The notes under the pieces were generated by a model, which had not been told where the DNA came from, did no database searches, and was given only the letters and a program-made list of their open reading frames with translations. A stretch of 64,000 nt of DNA from CAVVYJ01 sp963752495 (lineage in GTDB: Bacteria > Pseudomonadota > Gammaproteobacteria > Burkholderiales > Methylophilaceae), in the NCBI GenBank assembly GCA_963752495.1, contig CAVVYJ010000002.1, positions 744,001 through 808,000 of the forward strand, given 5' to 3'. A program made the translations under genes and the position numbers. Each line of letters begins with the position of its first letter. Positions within the stretch are counted from its first letter, which is position 1. Positions 27,974 to 37,923 of the stretch are shown in pieces.

Positions 27974-30373
27974 ATGTTAAATATTGAAATAGACGGCAAA
28001 CAAGTCGAAGTCGAGCACGGTTCGACGATTATTGACGCTGCAGATAAACTGGGCGTTGCTATCCCGCGTTTCTGTTATCACAAAAAACTTTCGGTCGCCG
28101 CTAATTGTCGCATGTGCCTGGTGCAGGTAGAAAAATTTGCCAAACCTCTGCCTGCCTGCGCAACCCCCGTGGCTGACGGCATGAAGATTTATACACGTAG
28201 CAAAGAGGCTGTTGAAGCGCAGCAAAGTGTAATGGAGTTTTTGTTGATTAATCACCCGCTTGATTGTCCGATATGTGACCAAGGTGGAGAGTGTGATTTG
28301 CAGGATATTGCAGTTGCCTATGGTGCGAGCGGTTCCCGCTACACCGAAGAAAAACGCGTGGTGTTGAACAAAAATATCGGACCGTTGGTTAGTACCGATT
28401 TGACGCGCTGCATTCAATGTACACGCTGCGTACGTTTCTTAAAAGAAATCGGCGGCATGCAGGAGTTGGGGCTGGTTGGACGTGGCGAGCATGCGGAAAT
28501 TAGTGCTTATGTTGATAAGAGCGTAAATTCCGAGCTTTCTGGAAATATCATAGATTTATGTCCAGTTGGTGCGCTTACGAGCAAGCCTTTTCGTTACTCT
28601 GCCCGCAGTTGGGAGCTTGTGCGCCGCCCGAGCATTGCGCCACACGATGGACTCGGCTCGCATATTGAAGTCCATGTAAAAGATAATAAAGTCATGCGCG
28701 TCTTGCCGCGTGAAAAAGAAAGTATCAATGAATGCTGGCTTTCGGATCGAGATCGCTACTCGTACGAAGGCCTCAATAGTCCGGATCGTCTGAAAGTGCC
28801 GATGATCAAACATAATGGCGTGTGGCAAGAAACTGATTGGAAAACGGCGCTGGAGTTTGCGGCAGGACAATTGAAGGATATTACCAAACAGCATGGTGGC
28901 GAATCTTTAGGCGTTTTGGTTTCACCCAACAGCACCATGGAAGAAGGTTACTTAATCAAGCAATTGGCGAGTGGCTTGGGCTGTGGTAATGTAGATTACC
29001 GTTTGCGCCAGACCGATTTTAGATTGGATGGCAAGCGCGTTGGAACCCCATGGATGGGTATTAATATCCACGAAATTGAAGAGTTGGACCGCATTTTACT
29101 GATTGGCTCGAATCTGCGTAACGAGCATCCATTGCTTGCCAAGCGCTTCCGTCAGGCTGTGGATAATGGCGCTGAGCTAAATATTATAAGCCCGCTTGAT
29201 AATAACCCGCTCATGCCTGTCGCCCACAAGATTATCGTTACGCCAAATGATATGGTGAATGTGCTTGCACAGATTTTAAAAGCATTATCGCAGGTGCAGC
29301 GCCTTTCATTATGTTTGCCGCCTTCGCTAAGCCAGCTTTTAGAAAAAATTCATGTGCGTCCCAATACGGAAATTATGGCTGAAAGTTTGGCCGGCTTGAG
29401 TAAGACGCTAGATTTAATTGCGCCAAAAGTGGGTATATTTTTGGGCAATATGGCACTAAGCGCACCCAGATTTACTGAGATGTACAGTCTGGCTGAAGCG
29501 ATTGGCGGTATTTGTGGTGCCAAAGGCGGTATTTTACCCGCTGCTGCAAATAGTACAGGTATGCATTTAATGGGTGTAATGCCCAGCGCAACTGGCATGC
29601 ATGCGCGGGCAATGATCGAGATACCTCGCAAGGCCTATTTACTGCTCAATATTGAGCCTGAATTAGATTGTCAGCACGCTGCATTAGCCAAGGCGGCAAT
29701 GGCGGAAGCTGAGTGTGTGGTCGCCTTGACCGCTTTTAAATCAGAGGCGCTGGATAATGCCGATGTGCTCTTGCCTATTGCACCTTTTACCGAGACTTCC
29801 GGCAGCTTTATGAGTATGGAAGGGCGTGTGCAAAGTTTTGAAGCCGTGACCAAACCGCTTGGTGAATGCCGCCCTGCATGGAAGGTGATTCGCGTGTTGG
29901 CGAATACCCTTGGTTTGCAAGGTTTTGATTACAACAGCAGTGAAGAAGTTAAAAACGCGATTTTTGGTGGCGAAAAACCTTCCACTGTTGTATGGCGCAG
30001 CCTTAATAACAATTTAAAAGAGTTGGTAGAAATTGAAGTTAAAATTAAATCACCTGGCTTGCAGCGTGTTGGTGAGGTGCCGCAATATGAGTCTGATCCA
30101 ATCGTGCGCCGCTCTGCGCCGCTACAAAAAACCAAATATAACATTAAGCCAATGGCGCGCATGAATGCAGATGATATGCGTGAGTTAGACCTGCGCGAAG
30201 GTGATACTGTGCTGGCAAAGCAAGATAAAGGTAGTGCGATACTCACCGTGAGATTGGACAGCCATGTAGCAAAAGGCTGCGTACGCGTTACTGCTGCGCA
30301 TGAAGATACCATTGGATTGGGTGATTTAATGGGAGACATTTCCGTGGAAAAAGTCAGACAAGAGCAAATTTGA
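27974..30373 (+). CDS. nuoG: NADH-quinone oxidoreductase subunit G
   Basis: The 75 kDa subunit with several Fe-S clusters and a molybdopterin-oxidoreductase-like C-terminal domain. Residues 1-80 are a [2Fe-2S] domain (PRFCYHKKLSVAANCRMCLVQVE), then HPLDCPICDQGGECDLQD and TRCIQCTRCVRF. 799 residues. The TGA stop overlaps the nuoH ATG by one base. Confidence 0.97.
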   Translation: MLNIEIDGKQVEVEHGSTIIDAADKLGVAIPRFCYHKKLSVAANCRMCLVQVEKFAKPLPACATPVADGMKIYTRSKEAVEAQQSVMEFLLINHPLDCPICDQGGECDLQDIAVAYGASGSRYTEEKRVVLNKNIGPLVSTDLTRCIQCTRCVRFLKEIGGMQELGLVGRGEHAEISAYVDKSVNSELSGNIIDLCPVGALTSKPFRYSARSWELVRRPSIAPHDGLGSHIEVHVKDNKVMRVLPREKESINECWLSDRDRYSYEGLNSPDRLKVPMIKHNGVWQETDWKTALEFAAGQLKDITKQHGGESLGVLVSPNSTMEEGYLIKQLASGLGCGNVDYRLRQTDFRLDGKRVGTPWMGINIHEIEELDRILLIGSNLRNEHPLLAKRFRQAVDNGAELNIISPLDNNPLMPVAHKIIVTPNDMVNVLAQILKALSQVQRLSLCLPPSLSQLLEKIHVRPNTEIMAESLAGLSKTLDLIAPKVGIFLGNMALSAPRFTEMYSLAEAIGGICGAKGGILPAAANSTGMHLMGVMPSATGMHARAMIEIPRKAYLLLNIEPELDCQHAALAKAAMAEAECVVALTAFKSEALDNADVLLPIAPFTETSGSFMSMEGRVQSFEAVTKPLGECRPAWKVIRVLANTLGLQGFDYNSSEEVKNAIFGGEKPSTVVWRSLNNNLKELVEIEVKIKSPGLQRVGEVPQYESDPIVRRSAPLQKTKYNIKPMARMNADDMRELDLREGDTVLAKQDKGSAILTVRLDSHVAKGCVRVTAAHEDTIGLGDLMGDISVEKVRQEQI

Positions 30374-31401
30374 TGGATTTCTTTATACAATTTTTTGGTA
30401 GTTATTGGCCTGCAATTGAGCTGACGGTCTGGACGCTGCTTAAGATTATTGCCATCGTGTTGCCGCTAATGATTGCTATCGCCTACTTAACATTGGCGGA
30501 ACGCAAAGTGATTGGCTATATGCAGGTGCGCATCGGCCCAAACCGTGTCGGGTATTTTGGTTTGCTGCAGCCAATTGCGGATGGCGTTAAGTTGCTCTTT
30601 AAAGAGATTATATTACCTTCCGAATCAAACAAAGGTTTGTTTTTCTTGGGACCGGTGTTAGCGATCGCGCCTGCATTTGCTGCTTGGGCGGTGATTCCAT
30701 TTGATGCAACTTTGGTTCTGGCGGATGTTAATGCTGGTCTGCTTTATATCCTTGCCATGACATCTGTAGCAGTATACGGTGTGATTATTGCGGGCTGGGC
30801 ATCCAATTCCAAATACGCATTTTTGGGTTCACTTCGTTCTGCGGCGCAAATTGTTTCTTATGAAATCGCCATGGGTTTCGCGCTGGTGGGGGTTCTGATG
30901 TGTGCGAATTCACTTAACCTTGGCAAGATTGTAGAAGGCCAAACGGGTGGGCTTTTACACTGGTATTTCATCCCATTATTTCCGCTGTTTATCGTCTATT
31001 TCATTAGTGCTGTGGCAGAGACTAACCGCGCACCATTTGATGTGGCAGAAGGTGAATCAGAAATTGTTGCAGGCTTTCATGTGGAATATTCTGGCATGGC
31101 ATTTGCACTGTTTTTCTTGGCAGAATATGCCAACATTTGGTTGGTATGCGCGTTGGCTACAGTCATGTTTTTTGGCGGCTGGCTGTCGCCGGTATCTTTT
31201 TTGCCAGATAGTATTATTTGGTTTTTCGCGAAAATGAGTTTTTTTGTATTCTTCTTTTTGTGGTTTCGTGCGACATTCCCACGTTACCGCTATGACCAAA
31301 TCATGCGCTTGGGCTGGAAAGTGTTTATCCCGATCACCATTGTTTGGATTGTATTTGTTGGCGGCATGATGCAAACACCTTGGGCTTATTTATTCCATTA
31401 A
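30373..31401 (+). CDS. nuoH: NADH-quinone oxidoreductase subunit H
   Basis: A membrane subunit next to the quinone cavity with about eight helices. Signature: AYLTLAERKVIGYMQVRIGPNRVG and VSAVAETNRAPFD-type loop (ISAVAETNRAPFDVAEGESE). The ATG at 30373 overlaps the nuoG stop; a TTG codon lies just before it. 342 residues. Confidence 0.97.
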   Translation: MDFFIQFFGSYWPAIELTVWTLLKIIAIVLPLMIAIAYLTLAERKVIGYMQVRIGPNRVGYFGLLQPIADGVKLLFKEIILPSESNKGLFFLGPVLAIAPAFAAWAVIPFDATLVLADVNAGLLYILAMTSVAVYGVIIAGWASNSKYAFLGSLRSAAQIVSYEIAMGFALVGVLMCANSLNLGKIVEGQTGGLLHWYFIPLFPLFIVYFISAVAETNRAPFDVAEGESEIVAGFHVEYSGMAFALFFLAEYANIWLVCALATVMFFGGWLSPVSFLPDSIIWFFAKMSFFVFFFLWFRATFPRYRYDQIMRLGWKVFIPITIVWIVFVGGMMQTPWAYLFH

Positions 31402-31405
31402 CGCT

Positions 31406-31897
31406 ATGATTAATAAAATTAAAAGTACATTAGGTAGTTTGATGCTCTGGGAGCTGCTTAAAGGCATGGCGCTCACGGGTCGCTATTTTTTCGCGCGCAA
31501 AATTACCATTCAATATCCAGAAGAGCGCACACCACAATCCAACCGGTTTCGTGGACTTCATGCGCTGCGTCGTTATCCAAACGGTGAGGAGCGTTGTATT
31601 GCTTGCAAACTCTGTGAGGCGGTTTGTCCGGCCATGGCAATTACCATTGAATCGGAGCAGCGTGAAGATAATACGCGCCGCACCACACGTTATGACATTG
31701 ACCTAACTAAATGTATATTTTGCGGACTGTGTGAGGAGTCTTGCCCAGTCGATAGTATTGTAGAGACGCGCATATTCGACTATCACGGAGAACAGCGCGG
31801 TGATTTGCTTTATACAAAACAGATGTTATTAGCCGTCGGCGATAAATATGAGGCGCAAATCGCCGCCGACCGTGCTCAAGATAAAAAGTACAGATAA
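31406..31897 (+). CDS. nuoI: NADH-quinone oxidoreductase subunit I
   Basis: A ferredoxin-like subunit with clusters N6a and N6b. Two CxxCxxCxxxCP sets: CIACKLCEAVCP and CIFCGLCEESCP. 163 residues with the usual N-terminal amphipathic part (LLKGMALTGRYFF). It is four bases after nuoH. Confidence 0.97.
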   Translation: MINKIKSTLGSLMLWELLKGMALTGRYFFARKITIQYPEERTPQSNRFRGLHALRRYPNGEERCIACKLCEAVCPAMAITIESEQREDNTRRTTRYDIDLTKCIFCGLCEESCPVDSIVETRIFDYHGEQRGDLLYTKQMLLAVGDKYEAQIAADRAQDKKYR

Positions 31898-31904
31898 CTT
31901 AACT

Positions 31905-32534
31905 ATGATTTTTACTGACTTCATTTTTTATACGCTTGCAGCCATCCTGCTTTTATCGGGTTTGCGCGTAATTACCACGCGTAACCCGGTGCACGCAGCC
32001 CTGTTTTTAGTGCTTGCTTTTTTTACTGCAGCTGGCATTTGGCTATTGCTAGAAGCTGAGTTTTTAGCAATCGCTCTGGTGTTGGTTTATGTGGGAGCAG
32101 TAATGGTGTTGTTCTTGTTTGTCGTGATGATGCTCGATATCAATATTGACAAATTGCGCGAAGGATTTTGGGATTATCTGCCGATGGCAGGATTTATTGG
32201 GCTGTTAATGGCTGTGGAAATGGTTATGGTCTTGGGTGGAAAATATTTCTCTGCTACTAAGGTAGCAGAGAAACCTACAGACTACAGTAACACGGCTGAA
32301 CTTGGACGTGTGCTTTATACGGATTATTTCTTGCCTTTCGAGCTTGCTTCTGTTGTGCTGTTAGTGGCAATTGTAGCTGCGATTATGCTGACACTACGTG
32401 ACAGAAAAGACAGCAAATCAATGAATGTTTCAGACCAAGTGAAGGTGCGTAAACAAGATCGTATGCGTATCGTAAAGATGGCGTCCGAGGTAGAGGTTGA
32501 AGCAATTCCACCAACAGAGGAGCAGAAATCATGA
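31905..32534 (+). CDS. nuoJ: NADH-quinone oxidoreductase subunit J
   Basis: A membrane subunit with five helices; the family segment FLAIALVLVYVGAVMVLFLFVVMML is seen. The true start is the ATG at 31905 (MIFTDFIFYTLAAILLLSG), seven bases after nuoI; longer frames overlap nuoI. The C-terminal ~45 residues are a charged extension (RDRKDSKSMNVSDQVKVRKQ). 209 residues. Confidence 0.95.
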   Translation: MIFTDFIFYTLAAILLLSGLRVITTRNPVHAALFLVLAFFTAAGIWLLLEAEFLAIALVLVYVGAVMVLFLFVVMMLDINIDKLREGFWDYLPMAGFIGLLMAVEMVMVLGGKYFSATKVAEKPTDYSNTAELGRVLYTDYFLPFELASVVLLVAIVAAIMLTLRDRKDSKSMNVSDQVKVRKQDRMRIVKMASEVEVEAIPPTEEQKS

Positions 32535-32839
32535 CGGTTGGACTGCATCATTACCTCATATTAGGCGCGCTCTTATTTGCTATCAGCGTTATCGGAATAT
32601 TTTTAAATCGTAAAAATGTGATTATTCTGCTAATGGCAATTGAACTGATGCTTCTTGCAGTCAACCTCAACTTTATTGCGTTCTCGCATTACTTAAATGA
32701 TATTGCAGGTCAAGTATTCGTCTTTTTTATACTCACCGTTGCAGCGGCAGAGTCAGCCATCGGATTGGCGATTTTAGTCGTGCTGTTCCGCAATTTACGT
32801 ACAATAAATGTAGATGACTTGGATAGCCTCAAAGGATAA
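32531..32839 (+). CDS. nuoK: NADH-quinone oxidoreductase subunit K
   Basis: A three-helix membrane subunit related to MrpC. GIFLNRKNVIILLMAIELMLLAVNLNF carries the conserved membrane Glu. 102 residues. The ATG overlaps the nuoJ stop (ATGA). Confidence 0.97.
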   Translation: MTVGLHHYLILGALLFAISVIGIFLNRKNVIILLMAIELMLLAVNLNFIAFSHYLNDIAGQVFVFFILTVAAAESAIGLAILVVLFRNLRTINVDDLDSLKG

Positions 32840-32849
32840 TGAATATTTA

Positions 32850-34869
32850 ATGATGAACATCGAGTCACTTTTAATTTGGGTTCCTTTGTTACCACTGATT
32901 GCTGCGGCGATTGTGGGGCTTGCAGGTAACAAATTACCACGCGAAGCTGCGCACTGGATAACGATTGGTGCTGTTGGCACTTCATTCATGCTGTCCTGTT
33001 TTGTGCTGAGTGCTACGGTAGATGGCTATACCTACAACGGTAATATCTACACTTGGCTTACTTCAGGGGCAATTCAGTTCAGTGTCGGCTTTCTTATTGA
33101 TAACCTGTCAGCAATGATGATGGTTGTGGTTACTTTCGTCTCGCTCATGGTGCATATATATACAATTGGCTATATGGACGAAGATCCAGGCTACAGGCGC
33201 TTCTTCAGCTACATCTCTCTCTTTACGTTTGCCATGTTGATGTTAGTTATGAGTAATAACTTCATGCAGCTATTTTTTGGATGGGAAGCGGTTGGTTTGG
33301 TTTCCTACTTGCTGATTGGTTTTTGGTTTACACGGCCAACAGCGATTTATGCAAACTTGAAAGCTTTTCTGGTGAATCGGGTGGGCGATTTCGGCTTTTT
33401 GCTGGGTATTGGACTCGTACTAGCTTATTTTGGCAGTCTGGATTATCAGACGGTATTCCAAGCAGCACCAGCCATGGCAAACATGGAGATTAGCCTACTG
33501 ACAAACCATCCTTGGTCACTTATGACGGTGACTTGCATTCTTTTGTTTGTGGGCGCAATGGGGAAATCTGCACAAGTTCCCCTTCACGTATGGCTACCAG
33601 ACTCAATGGAAGGTCCAACACCAATTTCAGCGCTGATTCATGCGGCAACTATGGTGACGGCAGGTATTTTTATGGTGGCGCGCATGTCCCCGCTCTTCGA
33701 GCTTTCCACCACAGCACTCTCGTTTGTGATGATAATTGGCGCAATTACAGCATTATTTATGGGCTTTCTCGGCATTATTCAAAACGATATTAAACGTATA
33801 GTGGCTTACTCTACCTTATCGCAATTAGGCTACATGACGGTAGCGCTTGGTGCTTCGGCTTATTCTGTCGCGATTTTTCACCTAATGACGCATGCATTCT
33901 TTAAGGCGTTATTATTTTTAGCGGCAGGCTCTGTGATTATGGCGATGCATCACGATCAGGATATCCGGCAATATGGGTAATTTAAAAAAATACCTGCCGG
34001 TGACTTGGATTACATCCCTCATTGGCTCGCTTGCACTGATTGGTACGCCATTTTTCTCTGGGTTTTACTCGAAAGACAGCATTATAGAGGCCGTTGAAAT
34101 GTCTAATCTTCAGGCCAGCCACTTTGTACATATTGCGTTGCTCATTGGTGTTTTTGTAACTGCTTTTTATTCTTTCAGGCTGTATTTTTTGGTGTTTCAT
34201 GGCAAAGAAAAATGGCGTGACGCAAAACACCATGACCATTCGCACGATGCACATCACCATGGATTAGGGCCAAAAGATAATCCGCATGAACCTGGCTGGG
34301 TGATAAAGCTACCACTCGTTTTGTTGGCTATACCGTCAATTTTTATCGGTTACATGACGATTGTGCCAATGTTATATGGTCATTTCTTTTCGAGTGCGAT
34401 TTTCGTAAATAAAGAGCTGCACCCCGGCATGCATGAACTCACTGCGCACTTTATTGAACATATGCATACGCCGGCAGGTATGGCATTACATGGTTTTTTA
34501 AGCTTGCCATTTTTACTTGCTGCTTCGGGGGTGATGCTGGCCTGGTTCTTCTATACAAAGCGACCTGATATTCCAGCAGCGATTCAAAAGCGCTTTGGAT
34601 TTATTCATCGTATTTTAGAAAATAAATATGGATTTGATAATTTTAATGAGCGCGTGTTTGCGGGTGGCTCGCGCTTAATCGGCAGTAAGCTTTGGCAAAT
34701 TGGTGATGTCGAGTTGATTGATGGCGCGATTGTAAATGGTACAGCGCAGCTTATTGGTAGATGGTCCCGCGCTGTGCGCCAGCTTCAGTCCGGGCTTATT
34801 TATCATTACGCTTTTGCGATGATTATCGGCGTGTTCTTGTTCCTAACTTTTTTTAATAAAATCCAATAG
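32850..34869 (+). CDS. nuoL: NADH-quinone oxidoreductase subunit L, frameshifted
   Basis: Antiporter-like proton-pumping subunit with the long lateral helix at its C-terminus. The first fragment has WEAVGLVSYLLIGFW, HVWLPDSMEGPTPISALIHAATMV and ILAYSTLSQLG-type (RIVAYSTLSQLGYM) motifs. The frame breaks at the GG at 33967-33968: removing one G gives DIRNMGNLKKYLP, the normal NuoL sequence. The second fragment continues with a His-rich loop (HHDHSHDAHHHG) and the C-terminal helix. Since complex I is otherwise intact this is most likely a sequencing error. ATG at 32850, another one at 32853. Confidence 0.93.
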
Positions 34870-34885
34870 AAACTAATATAAGACA

Positions 34886-36379
34886 ATGTTACAAGCCTAT
34901 ACCTTAAGTTTATCAATATGGCTGCCTATATTATCAGGCGTGCTAGTGCTACTTATTGGTGATGATAGCAAGGCAGCGCTAACGCGGTGGGTGGCATTAG
35001 CTTGCAGTATCGTCGCTTTTTTTGCGACATTGCCTTTGTACACACGCTTTGATTTGGCAGATGGTGGGTTCCAATTTCAGGAAATGCAGCGCTGGATTCC
35101 AGCATTTAATATCAATTATCACTTGGGTGCAGATGGTATATCCGTGCCGCTGATATTACTCACAAGCTTCACTACGTTGATTGTAGTGATTGCGTCTTGG
35201 GAAGTGATTACTAAAAATGTTGCACAATATATGGCGGCTTTTTTGATTATGAGTGGCCTGATGATTGGCGTATTTAGTGCCCTAGACGGTATTTTATATT
35301 ATGTGTTTTGGGAGGCAATGCTGATTCCGATGTTCTTGGTGATTGGCATATGGGGCGGGCCAAATCGCGTGTATGCAACCATCAAGTTTTTCTTATATAC
35401 CTTGCTGGGTTCACTCCTTATGCTGGTTGCGTTTATCTACTTGTATCATCAAACTGGTAGTTTCGAGATTAGTGATTATTACAAGTTACCCCTCGCTTTA
35501 AAAACCCAAGTGCTTATTTTTATGGCATTTTTTATGGCATTTGCGGTAAAAATCCCGATGTGGCCAGTACATACTTGGCTACCGGATGCGCACGTGGAGG
35601 CTCCTACTGGCGGATCTGTAGTGCTAGCTGCAATTATGTTAAAACTGGGCGGCTATAGCTTCTTGCGCTTTGCGATGCCTATTGCACCAGATGCAGCACA
35701 TTATTTGACAGGTTTTATGATTACCTTGTCGCTTATTGCAATTCTTTATATCGCCCTGGTGGCGCTTGTGCAAAAGGATATGAAAAAGCTGATTGCTTAT
35801 TCTTCTATTTCGCATATGGGTTTTGTGACGTTGGGATTTTTCTTATTCAGTCAATTAGGGCTGGAAGGTGCAATTGTACAAATGATTTCACATGGTTTTA
35901 TTTCTGCGGCCATGTTCCTCTGTGTAGGTGTGTTGTACGACCGTATGCACAGCCGTCAAATTGCTGACTATGGAGGTGTAGCAAACACAATGCCGACTTT
36001 TGCTGCGTTTGCGGTATTGTTTGCCATGGCAAACAGTGGTTTGCCAGGTACTTCGGGTTTTGTCGGTGAGTTTATGGTAATTTTAGCTGCAGTAAAATAC
36101 AACTTCTGGGTCGCGTTTATTGCTACAACCACCTTGATATTTGGCGCTGCTTATACGTTGTGGATGGTAAAACGTGTATTTTATGGGGCAATTGCCAATA
36201 GTCATGTGGCTGAACTGAAAGATTTAAATCCACGTGAAGGATTGGTTTTAGGTGCGCTAGCATTGATGGTGATTGGATTTGGGGTTTACCCACAAGCAAT
36301 CACCGAGCTTACGCAGGCAACATCTGTACAGTTTTTGAATCATATGGCGATTAGCAAGTTGCCAGTTGTGGGACCGTAG
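34886..36379 (+). CDS. nuoM: NADH-quinone oxidoreductase subunit M
   Basis: Antiporter-like membrane subunit with about fourteen helices. YHLGADGISVPLILLTSF, FWEAMLIPMFLVIGIWGG, HTWLPDAHVEAPTGGSVVLAA and KLIAYSSISHMGFV carry the conserved charged residues. 497 residues. ATG 34886. Confidence 0.97.
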   Translation: MLQAYTLSLSIWLPILSGVLVLLIGDDSKAALTRWVALACSIVAFFATLPLYTRFDLADGGFQFQEMQRWIPAFNINYHLGADGISVPLILLTSFTTLIVVIASWEVITKNVAQYMAAFLIMSGLMIGVFSALDGILYYVFWEAMLIPMFLVIGIWGGPNRVYATIKFFLYTLLGSLLMLVAFIYLYHQTGSFEISDYYKLPLALKTQVLIFMAFFMAFAVKIPMWPVHTWLPDAHVEAPTGGSVVLAAIMLKLGGYSFLRFAMPIAPDAAHYLTGFMITLSLIAILYIALVALVQKDMKKLIAYSSISHMGFVTLGFFLFSQLGLEGAIVQMISHGFISAAMFLCVGVLYDRMHSRQIADYGGVANTMPTFAAFAVLFAMANSGLPGTSGFVGEFMVILAAVKYNFWVAFIATTTLIFGAAYTLWMVKRVFYGAIANSHVAELKDLNPREGLVLGALALMVIGFGVYPQAITELTQATSVQFLNHMAISKLPVVGP

Positions 36380-36381
36380 GC

Positions 36382-37830
36382 ATGGAAAATATTCGATTAG
36401 ACCTCTTGACTGCGCTACCAGAAATTACTTTGCTATGCATGGCAATGGTGATTTTAATTATGGATTTATTTTTAAGTAAAAAAAATAAATTCTTGATTTA
36501 TGCCCTAGCACAGGCGTCTCTGTTGCTAGCAGTTTATTTTAGTTGGGGCACATCCACATCATCTGTGAGTTACGCCTTTTCAGGCATGTTTGTAAATGAT
36601 CCGCTCAGTCATGCGCTTAAGCTCGCAACCTTATTAGGTAGTGTGATGATGTTGGTTTATACGCGCCAATACATGCAGTTGCGCAATATGTTTAGGGGAG
36701 AATATTACGCGTTGCTGCTGTTTGCGACGCTTGGCATGTTAGTGATGATTTCAGGCCAAAGCATGCTCACTATTTATATCGGATTAGAGTTGCTCTCGCT
36801 ATGCTTGTATTCATTGGTGGCACTGAATCGTGATAACGCACAATCAACCGAAGCCGCAATGAAGTATTTTGTACTAGGCGCATTGGCTTCGGGCATGATG
36901 CTATACGGGATGAGCATGATTTATGGCATGACAGGAAGTCTCGATGTTACTCAAATTGCTAACGTATTAAGCGGTGCTAACACCAAAAACCCAGTGCTGA
37001 TTTTAGGGCTGGTGTTTATTGTAGCTGGCCTGGCATTTAAATTTGGTGCCGTGCCGTTTCATATGTGGGTTCCAGATGTTTACCAAGGTGCGCCAACGCC
37101 TATTACCATGCTCATAGGTTCTGTGCCTAAATTCGCTGCATTTGCCATGACCATACGACTGCTGGCGCAAGGCTTACAGCCCCTAGCAGTGGATTGGCAA
37201 GATATGCTATTGCTGATGGCAGTGCTTTCAATTGCCATTGGAAACATTACGGCAATCGCACAAACCAACTTAAAACGCATGTTGGCATATTCAACGATTT
37301 CTCATGTCGGGTTTTTACTGTTTGGCATGATGAGCGCTAGTTTAAATGGCTTTGCTTCGAGTATGTTTTATATTGTTGCTTATGTTTTAATGACGCTGGC
37401 AGGGTTCGGCATGATTTTATTGCTATCTAGACAAGATTTTGAGGCTGATAATCTAGATGATTTAAAAGGCTTAAATCAACGTAGTCCTTGGATGGCATTT
37501 ATGATGCTCATCACCATGTTTAGTATGGCAGGTGTGCCACCAACGCTTGGGTTTTATGCCAAATTTACCGTATTGCAAGCAGCGTTACAGGCAGGATTTT
37601 TAGGTGCGGTGGTATTTGCTGTGTTAATGGCGGCAATTGGTGCTTTTTATTATTTGCGCATTGTTAAGCTGATGTATTTTGATGCGCCGCAAGGAAGCTT
37701 TTCAATTACTGCACCAGTTGATATGCGTGTGGTTTTGAGTTTGAATGCGCTAGCGTTGCTAGTAATAGGACTAATGCCACAGCCTTTGTTGAATGAGTGT
37801 GCAAAGGCAATATTTATGAGTTTGCAATAA
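36382..37830 (+). CDS. nuoN: NADH-quinone oxidoreductase subunit N
   Basis: Third antiporter-like subunit and last gene of the operon. IGLELLSLCLYSLVALNR, FHMWVPDVYQGAPTPITM and KRMLAYSTISHVGFLLFG are typical. 482 residues. It starts two bases after nuoM and is followed by a terminator. Confidence 0.97.
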   Translation: MENIRLDLLTALPEITLLCMAMVILIMDLFLSKKNKFLIYALAQASLLLAVYFSWGTSTSSVSYAFSGMFVNDPLSHALKLATLLGSVMMLVYTRQYMQLRNMFRGEYYALLLFATLGMLVMISGQSMLTIYIGLELLSLCLYSLVALNRDNAQSTEAAMKYFVLGALASGMMLYGMSMIYGMTGSLDVTQIANVLSGANTKNPVLILGLVFIVAGLAFKFGAVPFHMWVPDVYQGAPTPITMLIGSVPKFAAFAMTIRLLAQGLQPLAVDWQDMLLLMAVLSIAIGNITAIAQTNLKRMLAYSTISHVGFLLFGMMSASLNGFASSMFYIVAYVLMTLAGFGMILLLSRQDFEADNLDDLKGLNQRSPWMAFMMLITMFSMAGVPPTLGFYAKFTVLQAALQAGFLGAVVFAVLMAAIGAFYYLRIVKLMYFDAPQGSFSITAPVDMRVVLSLNALALLVIGLMPQPLLNECAKAIFMSLQ

Positions 37831-37869
37831 TGAAAAGTTTACACTGTGTGACATGTCTCTGAAGTGAAA

Positions 37870-37900
37870 TAAAAAAGCCAGCATTTAGCTGGCTTTTTAA
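37870..37900. terminator. Bidirectional terminator between nuoN and the DUF1996 gene
   Basis: AAAAAAGCCAGC and GCTGGCTTTTT pair around ATTTA. T runs exist on both strands, so it can end nuo transcripts and the convergent DUF1996 transcript. Confidence 0.88.
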
Positions 37901-37923
37901 TGCGACCACTAAATAAAGCAATG

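Noticed and set aside
32850..34869. nuoL as two separate genes or a natural pseudogene
   Set aside because: Deleting one G at 33967-33968 restores the family sequence, and all other nuo genes are intact.
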